From Erythrocercus mccallii (Eukaryota; Chordata; Aves; Passeriformes; Dicruridae), in the NCBI GenBank assembly GCA_013397435.1, contig VZRG01000364.1, positions 353,470 through 417,469 of the forward strand: 64,000 bases of DNA, in the 5' to 3' direction. Made by a program: the position numbers and the translations under genes. The notes beneath the pieces were generated by a model. It worked only from the letters and a program-made list of their open reading frames with translations. It was not told where the DNA came from and ran no database searches. Shown in pieces: positions 36,901-50,377 of the stretch (positions are counted from its first letter, which is position 1; each line of letters begins with the position of its first letter).

Positions 36901-39900
36901 CAAGTGGCAATAGATGATTTCACTTTGACCCCAAGTTCTGGAATCAGTTGACCCTGACCCTGGGAGCAAAGCACACCAGCAAGGAATCGACGGGTGTCTG
37001 ATGAGCAGGATTGTTTGCCTGTGCCAGCTAACAAGGTTACTCTTGCTGTTGTCCCTCTGCCCTTCACTCATGGATGCCTGACCTGTTTGCTCATCAGCTT
37101 TTAAACTATCACATTTACAAGCAAAGAATTTTGCAGCTTACCTAAACAACAGATGATTACATAACAGTGTTACATTGCAATTGCTGCTTCTATACCTGTG
37201 CATGGAGGATAGGGCAGAAGGGCTGTAGTGGTCTCAGATACACATATTCCCCCCTGTCTCTTAGATTTTACAGTGGACCCTTCATGTCACAATCATATTC
37301 AGAGGAAGGACGATCTAAACTGAATAAAATAAATAGCCAGGCAGATGAAAAAGCCCTTCCTGACCATTAGGGTTTGGCTAGCTGAAGTTCTAGATTTGCA
37401 AGCACTACAAAAACAAGACCAACACCAATTATCTTATTTTAAAGGAAGGGGATAGCTAGAGTAATTCACAGAAGCTGATTTTTGGATTATTTTTCTTTTC
37501 ATTTGTCAGCTTGTGATTTTTCTCCATCTTTTGGAGTATCTAGAGTGTTTACAGAGAATATATCAAATAGAAGTAGTTCAGCAGTGTTGGGCTAAGGCTG
37601 TGGATCAAGAGCAACAAAAAGTCCCCCAGAATGTCTAGGTCCTGGAATGATAAAAGAAGATTTCCTTATAGAAGCCAAGTTTACCTCAGGTTCTCAGAAA
37701 ATTCAGATTGTTTTTAGAGATGGTAATGGAGAAACCTCCTGCAACAGCTATTCCAAACTGCTCTAGTATTTATTACCTTCATTAATAGGGTATTTTGACC
37801 TTGTTGCAGATTGTAATTACCTAATTTCAGTTTATGCCTTGGATTAAGAATCCACTTTCTCCAAGTCTGGGATATAATTCTGTCGGGTAAGTAACTACAA
37901 GTTAACATTCACTCTCTTTGTTAATGAGCAAAACCAACTGCACTGCATAAACCTTGATTATAAGACTTATTTTCCAATGCTTCCATCATTTTTGAATGTG
38001 AAACTTCCATGAAATGGGGCTTATAACATTGCTCTGGTGGAAGTTTTACCCGTGCTGTACTCAGTGGGAAGATAATTTCACAACTTCTGCTTGTGTTAAG
38101 ACACATGATGTTTTATTACAGCCATTTAATCAGGCAATTAAATTCTTCCCAGTATTGCATTATTCAGAGTGTCTGCTTCACCAATATGTGCATCATCTAC
38201 AGCCTCAGGAAGCACAGAAACTCGTGTAATCTATTGAGCTGGGAAAGAAGAGGCACTCCTTAAGAAAAAGGACTAGCCCATTTTACAGCTCAATTAACAA
38301 CTTTAATAAAATGGTCAGCAAGCTATTCTGTAATTTATCCAGCCTACTCTCTTACCATTATTAATTGTGATTTAATGGGACATCTCGTTCAATATCTCAG
38401 ACAAATCCAATCATTTCACCCCCTGTTAGTTTTATGAAGAAAACTTGCAACTTTGGATTTATTTGACAACATTTACTTTAATTTCTTTTATATACCTTTT
38501 CAAAAGCCACAGCTGAATTATGACACAGAACAACCTTTTAAAATATGTATTTTCAAGTATATTTAAATGTATATTTCTTTTAATTTCAGTTTGACGATTT
38601 TTTCATTGTGTGTTTGTAAGGGGAGAAAGATGATTTACTGAGAGAGAAAAGAGAGGAAATAAATTTGTTGAAGGTAAAAACAAGTAAAAGATGATCGTAT
38701 CAAGTATCCTTTCAACATCACCAAATAATATATCAATAGGAAAGAAGCAGTTTCAGAGAGCAAAGAGAGAACTTCTACAGATGGGTGGCATTGGGAAAAG
38801 CAACAATGTAACTACTAGAATTTATGCTTTCTCTGCTGAAGTACTTCAAGGAGTTGGTTGTAGGCTCTGCAGGAAAAAAGTCTCCTTTTCATAGCAGTAG
38901 TATTTAAATAGATAACTGTTTAGACAAAATGAAGGTCCTTTATCATTCTTATGCTGATAAGTGAAGATGAGTCCCATTTCTATAAAACTAACGACTTGAC
39001 CACATAATCCCTCAGAATAGTAAACAAATTTCACTAGTCTCCATTGCTTCAGCTTCCATCTGTGACCATCTTGTGTCACTGAATCACGTTTCTGTAACCA
39101 AATGATAAAATGGCTTTCCCATCAACTCCATTGTTCTGGTGCCTCTTTCCAGAAGAGCATCCTGTTACTTCACCTACATTTCTAGGTTATCGGTTTATGG
39201 CCTCTCTTTCTTGCTTTATAGGTTAATATCTGTCACGTTCTGTCTCTAATAGCCACTCTGGAAGTGCCTCTTGTCTCCTCTGTCAACAGCTGAAGGCCCA
39301 ACAAGCTGCTTTGTTAGACCTTAGGTTTAGCCACTTACCCCCTTCCCAGCCAGATGGGTCAGAAAATGCCTCTTGAGTGTCTAAAGGCATTGTGACTGAG
39401 CTCTTGCAATTGCTTTTATTCTTCTGTTTTGAACATCACATATTTCTTGTGCCTTCTTTCCAGTATGAACTGTCTTCCTGAGCATTGGCTCTGTTTCCAT
39501 TGTCCACCTTTGTTTTTGCAATCTGTGTCTGTTCATATTTTGTTCTTTCTCCAGTCCTGAGCAGACCAAACTTTCTGCTAAAATGCATCAAAATAATGTT
39601 ATAAAAACCCCATAAATGCAAAGATTAGGCGTCCGATTTCAGTTGTTACAACATCCTCTCCTCTAGGGCTCCTTTTATTGCTCAGATTCCTTAACTACTA
39701 ACAAAGAAAAAAGCCCTAAACTGATGTAGTAGTCATACTCATCACACTTTGACAATCTGAATAGACATATTGTTCCTGTTTTCTTTGTGTAACAAATTCA
39801 AACTTATTTTCTTCACTTTCAGATCACTGTTAGAAATTCTATTCTCTGCATTAAAACTCTTGAATTATACAGTAGTACAAGGTTAGGAGCCTGATTTCCC

Positions 39901-42689
39901 ACTTCACAAATACCTATTATCCATCACAGTATCCACTGAGTACTGAATTAATGCCTTTCACAAACAATTTCCTGAGGCTCGCTTTCCATTTTCTTTTAAA
40001 TATTTTTTCAAGAATCATTTTGTGAAAGATTTCCAAACACACTTATATGTGTGGTTGTTCTGAACTGTACTAAATATGACTATAGATATAACATATTGGT
40101 GTACCAGTGTATACCCATATACACATATCATGTTCATGTGTACATGCATAAATGAATATACATTTAAGTATATATGTGGCATATGTACATAGAATATGTC
40201 TTCCCATACTTTTTCATAGTGCTGCTGTCCATGGAGCCAGGAAAAGAAAGAAGTGTAATAAGATCATTACTCATGTTTAACATCAGTCTGAAATTTCCCC
40301 TGAACCCTCTGTTCCTTGTCTTTTCAGTCCTCTGTACATCAGAACACAGATTGTGTAGTACCACACACCTTGACACTGCCCAACAGTGGGGCAGTGACCT
40401 CTGTGGGTTAAAACAACATAAATAAAAGCAATGCCAGAGAAACTCAGCAACTCTCAGCAACTGAGAGAAAATAATTTCAAAATTTCTGGTCCAAGCAACA
40501 TGAAATGCTGTTGACAAAGAAAAGGTTATGTACTTTGAGGTTTTCAAAATAAATGCATTACTTTAGGCCTACTGTGAAGATAACTGTGATTTGATTTTCA
40601 TCAAGGGAAAGCACTTAAATCTACCATCAACAAAAATGAGACTTCAGAATCAAACTATGATTTTACTTTCACAGATGTAGACAGGAAAATATTTGCAGTG
40701 AATACTCTTCCTTAGATACATATCTACTACATTTGGCACTTTGCAGTACATACTAATTCAGTGACAAAATACACCCACACAATAATTCTTAGTATAATAA
40801 TGAATTATCCTAATTCTTTTTTTGTGCTTCAAAATATAGCAGATATAATGCTGACAGTTTCTCCTGATAAAGGTGATTTAAGAGAACTAAAACCCTGATA
40901 GCAAGTCTCTTAGAAAGAGTCCTCTTCCAAAATATTTGTAACATATTAATCAAAAACAAGCTATTAGCACAGAAGGTCCTGTCACGCAAAAATTATGTTT
41001 GGACACACAAGGGAGGGAATCATCTGCCTGACCCTCAGCTGTCCTTTTAAACAAATCCACCATGAGAGAACATCCAACAGTTAAGCATGCCAAGATAATA
41101 GTCAGGAAAAAGAGCAAAAATTATTAGGAACCAGATGGTACTATGGGAACAAACACACAGATATTTTGTACTGTAGCTGAGCAATTCCATTGGTTAGATC
41201 CCTGCCAGGGGGAGTAGAGGCAAAAGGTACTGACACCATATCAAAGACTAAAGTAGAATATGGTTATTTCTTACACTGTAGATCTCTTGAAAACAGATGG
41301 ATATCTATGAATTTTACATGTCAGATTATGGAATGAGCATATTTCCAACTATAAGTAGGATTGTAACTGAAAAACTGGAGTATTAAAATAGTGATAAACA
41401 AGTAGAGGCTCTTTTATAGATCTTAAAAACACCTGTGAGAGCAAAAGGTCAGTAATAACTCCAATAAACCAATTATTTGCTAAAAATATTTTTGTGTAAA
41501 AAATATTTCTTTATAGTCTGTGCTCAGCATGCTGGTTGCAAGAAAGATTATCTGCAATGAATGGATGAGTCTCTAGCCAACTTGCTAACAGTTCAAAATT
41601 AAACTTTCAAGTTTATGGTAATTCAAGCAAACACAACAAATCTTTTCTACTGATAGAAGGAGAAATAATTACTAAATAGTGTATATTTTCTTACCGAACA
41701 AGACAGACCATCATATGTAATCAATGGCATCATTTTTTTCCTGCTTTCCAAAAAAAAAGAAAAAATCTTTCTCACAAGGGTAGCACATCTTATTTCCAAC
41801 CTAGTTTTTCTGATTATGTGGAAGAGCAAAAGTACGTTTCTGCCTTATACAGTCTCTTTCATACTACCAGAGTGGCAGGCACCATCTGACACTAAATATG
41901 TATTGCCCCAAGCCATTGCTTATAAGAGAGTTTTTAAATTAAATTGAAAATATTCGTTTCAGATTTTTCAAAGGATGAAGGGATGAGCAGTGATATTATT
42001 GCCAGTGTATTTATTAAGCAAAAATCAACTTTAAAGGCCTACACACCCAACTGGTTCAAAGAAAATAATAAAGAAGAATTCTTGCATATTATTGAATTCT
42101 GTTGAAAAAAAATTAAAATTGAAAAAAATACTACTGTCATGCATATTTCATTATTTTCAAAAGGAAAATGTAATAATAGGGTTCTGTTATTATGCCTGAT
42201 TGCTTTCTTAAAAAGAAAGATCTTGATTGTTCTACTGAAATAAAAAAAAAAAAAATTGAGAAGAATAGTTCACAAATTAATCAAAGGTCAGTTTCTATGG
42301 AAATGAGTCCCCATATTTTTATCATGGCAAAGTTATTTTAAAACAAAATTTATTCAAAACTATATTCACTTCTTACCATGCATCTTAATGGAGATATGCT
42401 TGAGTAGAATGACAAGATGTTTATACTTGTTTCTCTCAAAACTTGTAAAAAAAAGTGAAAAAAAAAGAAAATTTACAAGTATTTAAAAATTTTCATAAAA
42501 CACTGAAAATAAAACTAGTAAATGCATCTTCTCCATTATTGATGCTTTCTTAAAAGAAAAAAAAGTTTGCAGAAGTAAATAGAATCATGTCAGGTTTTAC
42601 TTTATTTGACATAGAATTTTTCATGATGCATCTCCTGATTGTCTCCTGGTTAAATAATATGAGGTTCAAGATACTGTAAGTATCTACCA
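33968..42689. other. Long AT-rich non-coding stretch
   Basis: 8.7 kb without a supported gene. About 36880-37080 and 39100-39570 are less AT-rich. The second is strongly pyrimidine-biased on the + strand (many cttt, tctc, cctc strings). A TA/TG-rich patch lies at about 40080-40200, and a 10-bp direct repeat (ctcagcaact twice) at 40443-40462. Short frames on both strands show no domains. Confidence 0.5.
42242..42255. repeat. Poly-A run (14 A)
   Basis: Uninterrupted A run within AT-rich DNA. No associated retro-insertion recognised. Confidence 0.85.
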
Positions 42690-42758
42690 CTAGATAGTTA
42701 CAGTAACTAGTAACTATACAGTAACTATTTAGATAGTTACTAGATAGTAACTATCTAG
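42690..42758. repeat. Palindromic AT-rich block of repeated ACTATCTAG-type units
   Basis: ctagatagttac (42690-42701) is the exact reverse complement of gtaactatctag (42747-42758). Within the same span agatagttact (42731-42741) and agtaactatct (42746-42756) form a second inverted pair with a 4-base loop. Additional gtaacta copies (42703-42721) sit between, so the block consists of short direct and inverted copies of one unit. It could fold as alternative hairpins or a cruciform. Confidence 0.85.
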
Positions 42759-43919
42759 AAATGTGCTAAAACATTTTTTTACCAAATTTATTTGAAAACA
42801 TCTGTTTAACCTTCAAAAATAATGCAAAATAATTTTACCACCCTCACTTAGAACTTACATGCTATAAAAGCAAAATAACAGAAAGTTAAATGCTTTTTCC
42901 TAATCTTAAATTTCAAATGGAAATCCTGATTTTCGGTTGACATGCAAGATGACCAGCACATTAGTCAGAAAACACTGTTAGCTGGGTGTGCACCTGGTTG
43001 AATGAAATGTAGCCTTTTAAATGGTTTTAACAAAGAAATTGAATGATTTCTTAACCAGTCATCTGATGAAGATGAATTTTCAACTTATTATTATGAATAA
43101 ACACTGATGTTCTCTATGTCTTTAGCATCTATAATTTTTTCTCTTAGCATATTTATACTATAGACCACTAAATGTAGAAAAGTGTATTTATGTACATGTT
43201 GTGCAATGTTTCCACTACTGTACATAACAGAGAAATTTTGTAAAAATATTAATGGGTTTTAACTATAAAATCCTGCAGAATTCATTCAAGCTGTGCCAAA
43301 GACTTATAAAAAAAACAAAAATACCAAAAAACTTGGACATATTTTGTGCAAGTATTTAAAAATTTGTCAGAAATCAACATCTCAGCAAAAAGACTAAATA
43401 CTGTGTTACTCAAAACTTAGGCACAAAGATTGTTTACAAGTTTATCAGTTCAAAATTGAGCAGAGCTGTTAGATGAGACACCAGCAGCATAAATGTGCAT
43501 TCAGCATGCATCCAGGAATTTGTCTTGTACAACTACAGGCAGAGAAGTAGGAACAAGACAGAGAGATCTCCACATTCAAGTTTATAGATGTAGATGCATA
43601 AGAGAAAAACTGTGTTTAAGAGGGGTCATCTTGCTGTCAGATCTCAAGTCGTACAAGATATTTCCCTTTCTAGGCAGAAGAACTAATCTGTCATGTCAGT
43701 TTGCTGTTCAGTCTGGCTGTCTCCGCAGCAAGCCAAAATACCATTAAAGCACCTGAGGTGTGCACCTGTATTTGAGGTGTAGTTCGGGAATCTCAATTAA
43801 TAACCATGAATGAAAGATGACTGAAAATGTTTTTCTCAAGTAAAAATGCAGTGGGAAAGATTCCTTGGTGCACTTTTCTGCATTGATAAACCAGTCATAT
43901 AATGTGCAAGACCTCATTC
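42759..43919. other. AT-rich non-coding stretch
   Basis: No feature recognised. The 84-codon plus frame at 43493-43747 is Cys/Arg-rich but matches nothing I know. Confidence 0.55.
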
Positions 43920-43942
43920 AAAAAAAAAAAAAAAAAAAAAAA
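43920..43942. repeat. Poly-A run (23 A)
   Basis: The longest A run in the window, followed by gaaagaagac. No AATAAA close upstream and no flanking direct repeat, so its origin is unclear. Confidence 0.9.
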
Positions 43943-46007
43943 GAAAGAAGACACAAAAGCTATGAGACATTTGGAATAAGAATTGTTCTTGGAAATGGCT
44001 TAACTACACTGTGAGAAAAAGATATAGCCCAGTTTTTATGAAGTGTTACAAACTTACTGTAAATCCATTGACTGAGGTCAAGAAATGTGAAGCCAGGAGT
44101 GAAAAATCTCAAGACATTGTCCCAAAAGTAAAGCTTTGTCAGGCACATCTGAGAATTACTTTTGAGAACTTTGTCATATGAGTATTCTTACCTCATTCAG
44201 CATCCTCAGCTGACAAACACACCCTCATATTGTTAACCTGTCATAGCTATTTGAATAACATTTTTAAAATTTTTTTGGCAGTAACAAGAAACAGTTGATA
44301 TAAGATATTGCTTGTTGAAAATAAAATGAAAAAATGTTTCTATCTAATGGAAAAAGCGGTGAACTGACAAGATGAGAATAACTTTGAAATATATTTCAAA
44401 GCTGCTAGCAAAATATTTGTAGTGCTTTGTATCCATTTTTGATTCCTCAAGGGAATGCTTTAGGAGATGTCCTTTGACTATGAGGCAATTCAATAATAAT
44501 TTGGCTCCACAGATTTGGTTTGCCAGTATTCTTTGTAGATTTTCTGAGTCTGATGGGAAAACAGAGCAGGTACTAACATACACCAGGTATTATAGCTGCC
44601 TCTTTGCATTTCTCATAAGTGGGCACTGGAATATGACAGTAAAGATGAACATGACCCAATCCCCTAGGATTCAATAAGCCAAGGAATAAAAATATTATGG
44701 GTTTTATCAGTAATGGGAGTGAACTGCAGTGAAACATTTTACAAAGATTACAGAGGCTGTGTTGAGATTTTTAAACATCACATTTAAAGAGGGCTGAGGC
44801 CTCTTCCCCTAACATTTTCCTCCACCTCTGAATCAATCACTACAGAGATTTGACTGACAAATACACTACATAAACAATACAACATTTAAAATCACTTGTT
44901 CTTTTTTTAATACAAGGTGGTTTTCATAAAACCTTTTAATCTTACTAAATAAAATTTGATTGTCCAGCTAGGAGATAATATATGAAAAAAAAATTCTGCC
45001 TAATATTTCAATACTAGATACCAGTTAAGGGTCAAATACTTCTTGAGATAAATGTTATTGTCATGACTGAAATCAGAATGAGTTAGAAGAATACTGCAGG
45101 ACTTTCTGTATATTTGGGTCCTCTTTCAGTATAATTACTTTTTCAAGGAGGATAAAAGCTTTGTAAAATACTGAAAGGTTATCTGGTGATTTGCAAAAAC
45201 AAACAAAAGCAAATCAAATAAATAAGGTACACAGTGAGAGGGATAAAAGCTTCTTCAAGTCATTAAGATACTAATGATCACAGAAGTCAAAACAAAGTAG
45301 AGCTTCAAATCAACAATGAGTTATAGGTTTTTTTGATAAAAATAGACTACATGACAAAAATGTAAAAATATACAAACAAAACTGAAAACATTTTAAAAGA
45401 CAAGAAAGTACCAAATTTATTGTATGTATCAATAGTTGATTTATAGTAGGTTTTACTACACTTAGAACCTAAAAACCAGTCATTAAAATAGAACATGGAG
45501 GCATGTCTACTTCTTTATCTACTACTCCTAAAACTACTGAAGTTAATGCTAGAATTTCTCTTTCAAATAATCTTAATATATATATAGTTCTTGAAAGTTT
45601 TATAATACCTTTTTCATTACTTGAGGAAACAGGCTTCTAAGAAAAAATATGGGACCTGTAGCATTTGCATTAATGCAAATCAACCAAATCCCATTTTATT
45701 TACAAGTGTTGTGGCTGCATGAATATTATTGATAGGATCCCATTGTCCTTATTGTAAAAAATTCAAAAGGCATATACATAAACAATATAAAACTAGGTGG
45801 ACAATGTTGCCTGACAATAATTTTAAAAACAATATTATCTATTTTGGACAGTATAAATACTTGCTGGATTCTTTGTCAATTATTATTTAAAATTAAATTA
45901 AAATATTTTTCTGAAGTAGATGACAATATTCAAACTTATTATTTGACATCTATTAAAAACCATAAATGCACTCAAAACCAAAATGACTAGGATGATGAAG
46001 ATATATA
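43943..46007. other. AT-rich non-coding stretch
   Basis: No gene recognised. On the minus strand at 44190 a strong donor-like gaatgag|gtaaga follows an 18-base open segment and an acceptor-like tttgtcag. This is weak evidence on its own. Confidence 0.5.
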
Positions 46008-46114
46008 GATGTGGCACTTCTGGAGACAGTTTAGTGGTGAACATGGCAGGGCTAGGTTAAGAGTTTGACTTGATCTTAGTTGTCTTTTCTAACCCTAATA
46101 ATTCTATGATTCAA
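46008..46114 (+). mobile_element. CR1 LINE 3'-end fragment
   Basis: About 105 bases matching the last part of CR1: gatgtggcacttctggagac, agtttagtggtgaacatggc, then ggttaagagtttgacttgat, cttagttgtcttttctaacc and a final ATTCTATGATTCAAT. Only the 3' end is present, which is normal for CR1. Confidence 0.9.
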
Positions 46115-46696
46115 TAATATTTTTCAGCCATGAATTTTTGGCTATTATTATCACCCTCCTAAAACCTCTTAAAAACAACATCTGACAAGACATGGGTGTG
46201 GTATCAAATTTCAACTGCTGCTCTGTTATGGATTTAGAGATATGCTGCTATTTCTTTAAATACTTATGAATTGGCAACATACTGTTCATTATTTATGAAA
46301 ATGTTTCAAGGAATGACGTAGCAGATTTTCCTTTTTTGTCAAGAGATCAATAACGTGGCAGCATGTGAAGTTTCAAATGCTCAAGCTATTACCTATAGAA
46401 GAGAAGACAAGAATTACTAACGTAGCAGATTCCAGCAATCGAGTATTTTTGGTAGCATCTGCTTGTTCTATGAAGAACTGCCTCGTGAAAGACATTTTAT
46501 GTTCATACAGTTCCAGGAAGTATATTCATACTATATTCATAGTAATACTATGAAAGGATGCTGATGAGCAATTATTATGTCAATAAACTTCCATAGTGAG
46601 TGGCTACTCTATTAGTGCATGTCTTGTTTCTTGCCCTGGCTTTCAACATCACATGGATTTTACTGAGAGGAAGGTAAATAATAAGTAGTAAAATGA
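46115..46696. other. Non-coding spacer
   Basis: AT-rich DNA between a CR1 tail and an old SINE. Nothing recognised. Confidence 0.5.
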
Positions 46697-46912
46697 GGTT
46701 GGTGTCCTCCTCAGCTATGTTACTGGCTCTATTATTCTGTTTCTGTGCGGTACCGATAATGCTTCTAATTTACTGCTTTCTGTTTTCCCATGACTAAAAT
46801 AAAGGTAATAATTAGATACCTATTTCACAGAGATAGCTAAAGATTAGTAAATGTTTGAAAAAGTCTTTTAGAATATAGAGCCCTATATAAATGCTAATGA
46901 TTATTATTAAAT
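46697..46912 (+). mobile_element. Ancient MIR-like SINE with L3/CR1-type tail
   Basis: The 3' half is a clear match to the conserved tail shared by old amniote SINE/LINE families: gttttcccatgactaaaata (46782-46801), then aggtaataattagatacctatttcacagag, and finally the diagnostic ccctatataaatgctaatga followed by ttattattaa (46881-46910). The 5' half (46700-46780) fits the degenerate core 'ggttctgttactgactctgtgtgacc...ctctgtgcctcagtttcc'. No tRNA-like head is visible, so it is 5'-truncated or too decayed. Strong divergence implies an insertion predating birds. Confidence 0.65.
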
Positions 46913-47493
46913 TCTTATTAAATTAACTTGGTCCTTTGCTGGAGTCCATGCACTCGGAAAAATAAAACCTCCCAGTAGTCTCTGGAAGAGCAAAGAAAAT
47001 AAAAAGGAAAGGAAGGCCACAAACAGGAATACCTGTTGGCTTATTCTCAGTGGCCAGTTTCTCAGTGTCTGTGGAGCTTTATTCTATTGATTAATGAGAT
47101 TAAACATTATTTAAAAAATAGTTATTGCAAGCAGTTTTCAAAAAGGAAATTACCTTCTCCTGAGAAAGGAAGAGGCAATAGTGTATTGTTATTCACTATG
47201 TTCTTGCTATGTTCTTTAACGTTTCACTAACTGGCGCAGTTGTCTCTGTGCTCTCACCCCCACTCCTACCTTTTGTGCACTTTTGCTTCTGAACTCCATC
47301 AGGAGGCCTTGCCATCCCTCTGCTGTGCTGGTTTGATTTCCTGTGCATTGAAATGGGATACTCCTGTGCCTTCAGGAGCACATCCTAGAAAATCATGCAA
47401 CTCTCCCTGACCCTTTGCCCTTCTGGGGCAGTCTCTGGTGGGACCCTGCCAAAGAGAATTCTGAACAAGCTGAAATAGGTTCTCCTAAGGTTG
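46913..47493. other. Non-coding stretch
   Basis: Part (47220-47470) is less AT-rich, with cctgaccctttgcccttctg and similar strings, but shows no exon structure. The overlapping short frames have no known domain. Confidence 0.5.
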
Positions 47494-47562
47494 TACATTT
47501 GTCTTTGTCTAGCTCATTTACACATCTTTGTCTAGCTTGTTTTCATGTCTTTTTCTAGCAAA
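47494..47562. repeat. 23-bp minisatellite, about three imperfect copies
   Basis: The core ctttgtctagc appears at 47503-47513 and 47526-47536, and as ctttttctagc at 47549-47559, each 23 bases apart. The spacers tcatttacacat and ttgttttcatgt are also related, so the whole 23-bp unit was duplicated. Confidence 0.85.
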
Positions 47563-50358
47563 TGATGACTGAACAGAATGGTCAACAAATTAGTCTAGAA
47601 TGTGTAAGCTATCAGAACAAAAATATTCCAAAAAATTATATGACATTTTTACCCTAGGTTCTTGTTCTATTTGCCACTGTTCTTTGCACTACCTCTTTAA
47701 TCTGAGCTATTTAAAAAAAGAAAAATAATTGAGCTATTACATGGACAATATGCCAATGCATTTGCTAAACTTTGCTCTTTTTCTCACCTGACTGCTGAAT
47801 TTATCCATCTTTCTTTTCTGATTCAAACCACTGTAAGACCCTGTAAATCATCTTCAGAGTATTTGCATCTCTATCTTTCTCTGCAACACGATACACTATT
47901 TTCAAGTACTATGGCCTACTTTGTGTCTCTTTCTATCTGCCTATAAACTTCTACAGGCACTTGTTTTTTCAAGCAAAACCCATGCCTTTTGTCTCAATCA
48001 AATCCTGTATACCAATGCTATCCCTTAAACTTTTGTCTTTTTTTTTTAACAACAGGATAGTTTTATACAAGTGCTAGTGATAAAAATAGAAGCAGCACTA
48101 CTAGACATTGCTACCCTTTGACTTTATTTGCTTTTTAGAAGCTTCTTAATGTGATTTCTATATGCAGTGTTAGGAATTGGGATGATGAGAGCTTAAGAAT
48201 GACAGTGAGGTGCTTTGTATGCTATCAGGGCTTTTACGTGGGAATAAAGGAGAAATATTATGCTTCTCTAACAATAACCTTCTCCTAGTGCCGCAAAGCT
48301 GAAAGCAAAAGCCTTAAAAAGTTTGAATAAAAGGAGACCTCTCCACTGGGTTCTCATACAATCATGTCAATTTTTAACTGGGAATGCAACACATCATCCC
48401 AGAAGCAATACATCAGCATTTTTAGATAATGTTTTCAGTACTGTTTACAGGACTTCCTCAGAAGAATAAGCATATGCAAATATTCTGCAGTTACATTTGG
48501 CCTGGTGGTGTCTTCCATCAACACTTATATTCACTGAAAGTGTGTGAATTGTTTCCAGTTACAAATGAAAGATTTCCAGTGCAAACACCAACACATTTGA
48601 AATTGAATTTTATTAAATTCTTTTCAGGTGATTCTGTTTTTTTTCCACAAACTTGATTAAAATACTGCACTTCTTGGAAATACAAAAGGATGTTAAATGA
48701 AATTATGGAGATACTTACCAATAAAAATCTGCAGAGTTGAATCTCATCACAAAATTGAATTGGACAAGCCTTTGTTCCTAAGTCAATTAGAGATAGAACA
48801 TCTGACAAATATCATGAGCAAAATTACCGTTGACTTCAGCAGTTTCCCAAAGGAAGAACAGTTATTTGCATTTCCAGATTTTCACTTCCTTTATAATTTA
48901 AACACAATTTAAACCTTAACAAAGATTGTGGTCACTTAACAACCATCTCTGACTTGGAAAAAAAGTCATAAATTCTCTTTGTATTACTCAAAGATGTGTA
49001 AAATCTTCCATCAATCATAAAACGTCAAGCCCTTGCTGAAGCTTTCAAGGGAGTTTTACTTTGGTGGGCTTTAATATAAAAATAGATGTCTTTCCCCAAA
49101 AATATACATGCTCTTTTCTGATTGTTGTCAAGAACTTTGAAACAAGGATCTTTACAAAGATTTTTTTGTGGAGAGCTGATAAAAAAATTGGTTACTTTCC
49201 TGTTAAGAAACATAAGGTGAATAGCTTTGGATTTGGGACCAAAATGTCATTACATTCTACTAAAAATCACGGTACAATTTTTCATTCTGACCTAGAAAAA
49301 GATGCAGTGTAGATACTTATTAATTATATGATTTCCAACCTTGTTCAAAACCCCTAAAAGTTAATGGGAATTTTGGCATCCACACGATGGTCATTAGATT
49401 GAGTTTTGAATATTCTGGTAAAGTTCCAGCTAACATGGGAGTGGAATTACAAAGTATGCCTGATCATAACATTTTCTTAACCTGTTGAAATACTCTGTCC
49501 GGATGAAAAAGTGAATAAAGTCTCTAATTCTTCATTCAGATCTTCTGACCATGACAGAGAAAAAAAAATTATTGTGTGCTATATTTTTTGTTAGGCTTTG
49601 TTTTGGGAGATATTTCTGTGATATGTGACATTACCAGTAATCCTGATATGGGAATCTCCCTCTTTTACTTAAACCATAAAACAGCAATTTCAAGCTTTGA
49701 TGATGGAGAACAGGGTTTCTTTTATGTTATAATGTTTTTGAACCACTGTTTTTTTAAACTAGAAATTCAGCTCAGGAATCAGAGCTGTAAATTCATTATG
49801 TATGAATTTACATAATACTAACGTAAATTATGCATATGCTTCAATAGTTGGCACAATTAAAAACAGGAATAGAGAAGTCAAAAGCTGTTTTGCGAAAGTC
49901 AGAATTTTTATATTCTATCCTGAGTTAGTCCTAATACCTTCCTGGTTTGAGTTATTTCCTTCAATTTATAATGGCTTGATTTAATTTCTAGTTATTAGAA
50001 GATGAATTTTATATTTCATAGAAAAGCACAATGAATTACTACAGGGACCGAAGACATGACAGAATAATTAGTGGTCACCTTTGTACAAAACACAGAAACA
50101 GGAACTACTTTTAGGGAAAGAAATATTTAAAAAGGAATGCAAACAACTGACAGATTTTGCTTTCTTTAGTGTGCAGAGAAGCATCAGCCTGAAGGCTCTT
50201 GATCTCCATGCTCTATCCCAGAAAAGGCTGGGATCTGTATTCTGCTGTTGCACAGGAGGGTTTACAACTTCTGTGGCTCTAATGCTTGCTTAAAGCTGGG
50301 CCATGTAGGACCAAGCAATTTGGTGGTGCTTTTTTGCTCGAACTCATCTCTGAATCAG
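47563..50358. other. AT-rich non-coding stretch, pyrimidine-biased at its start
   Basis: From about 47640 to 48055 the + strand is T/C-rich. After that the composition is ordinary. Several short frames occur on both strands (48429-48912, 49025-49312, 49576-49984) without domains. No repeat ends. Confidence 0.5.
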
Positions 50359-50377
50359 AAAAAAAAAAAAAAAAAAA
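50359..50377. repeat. Poly-A run (19 A)
   Basis: Uninterrupted A run followed by gagggaaag. No retrogene body recognised upstream. Confidence 0.9.

Noticed and set aside
43920..43942. Poly-A run as the tail of a processed pseudogene
   Set aside because: No polyadenylation signal at the right distance, no gene-like body upstream and no target-site duplication.
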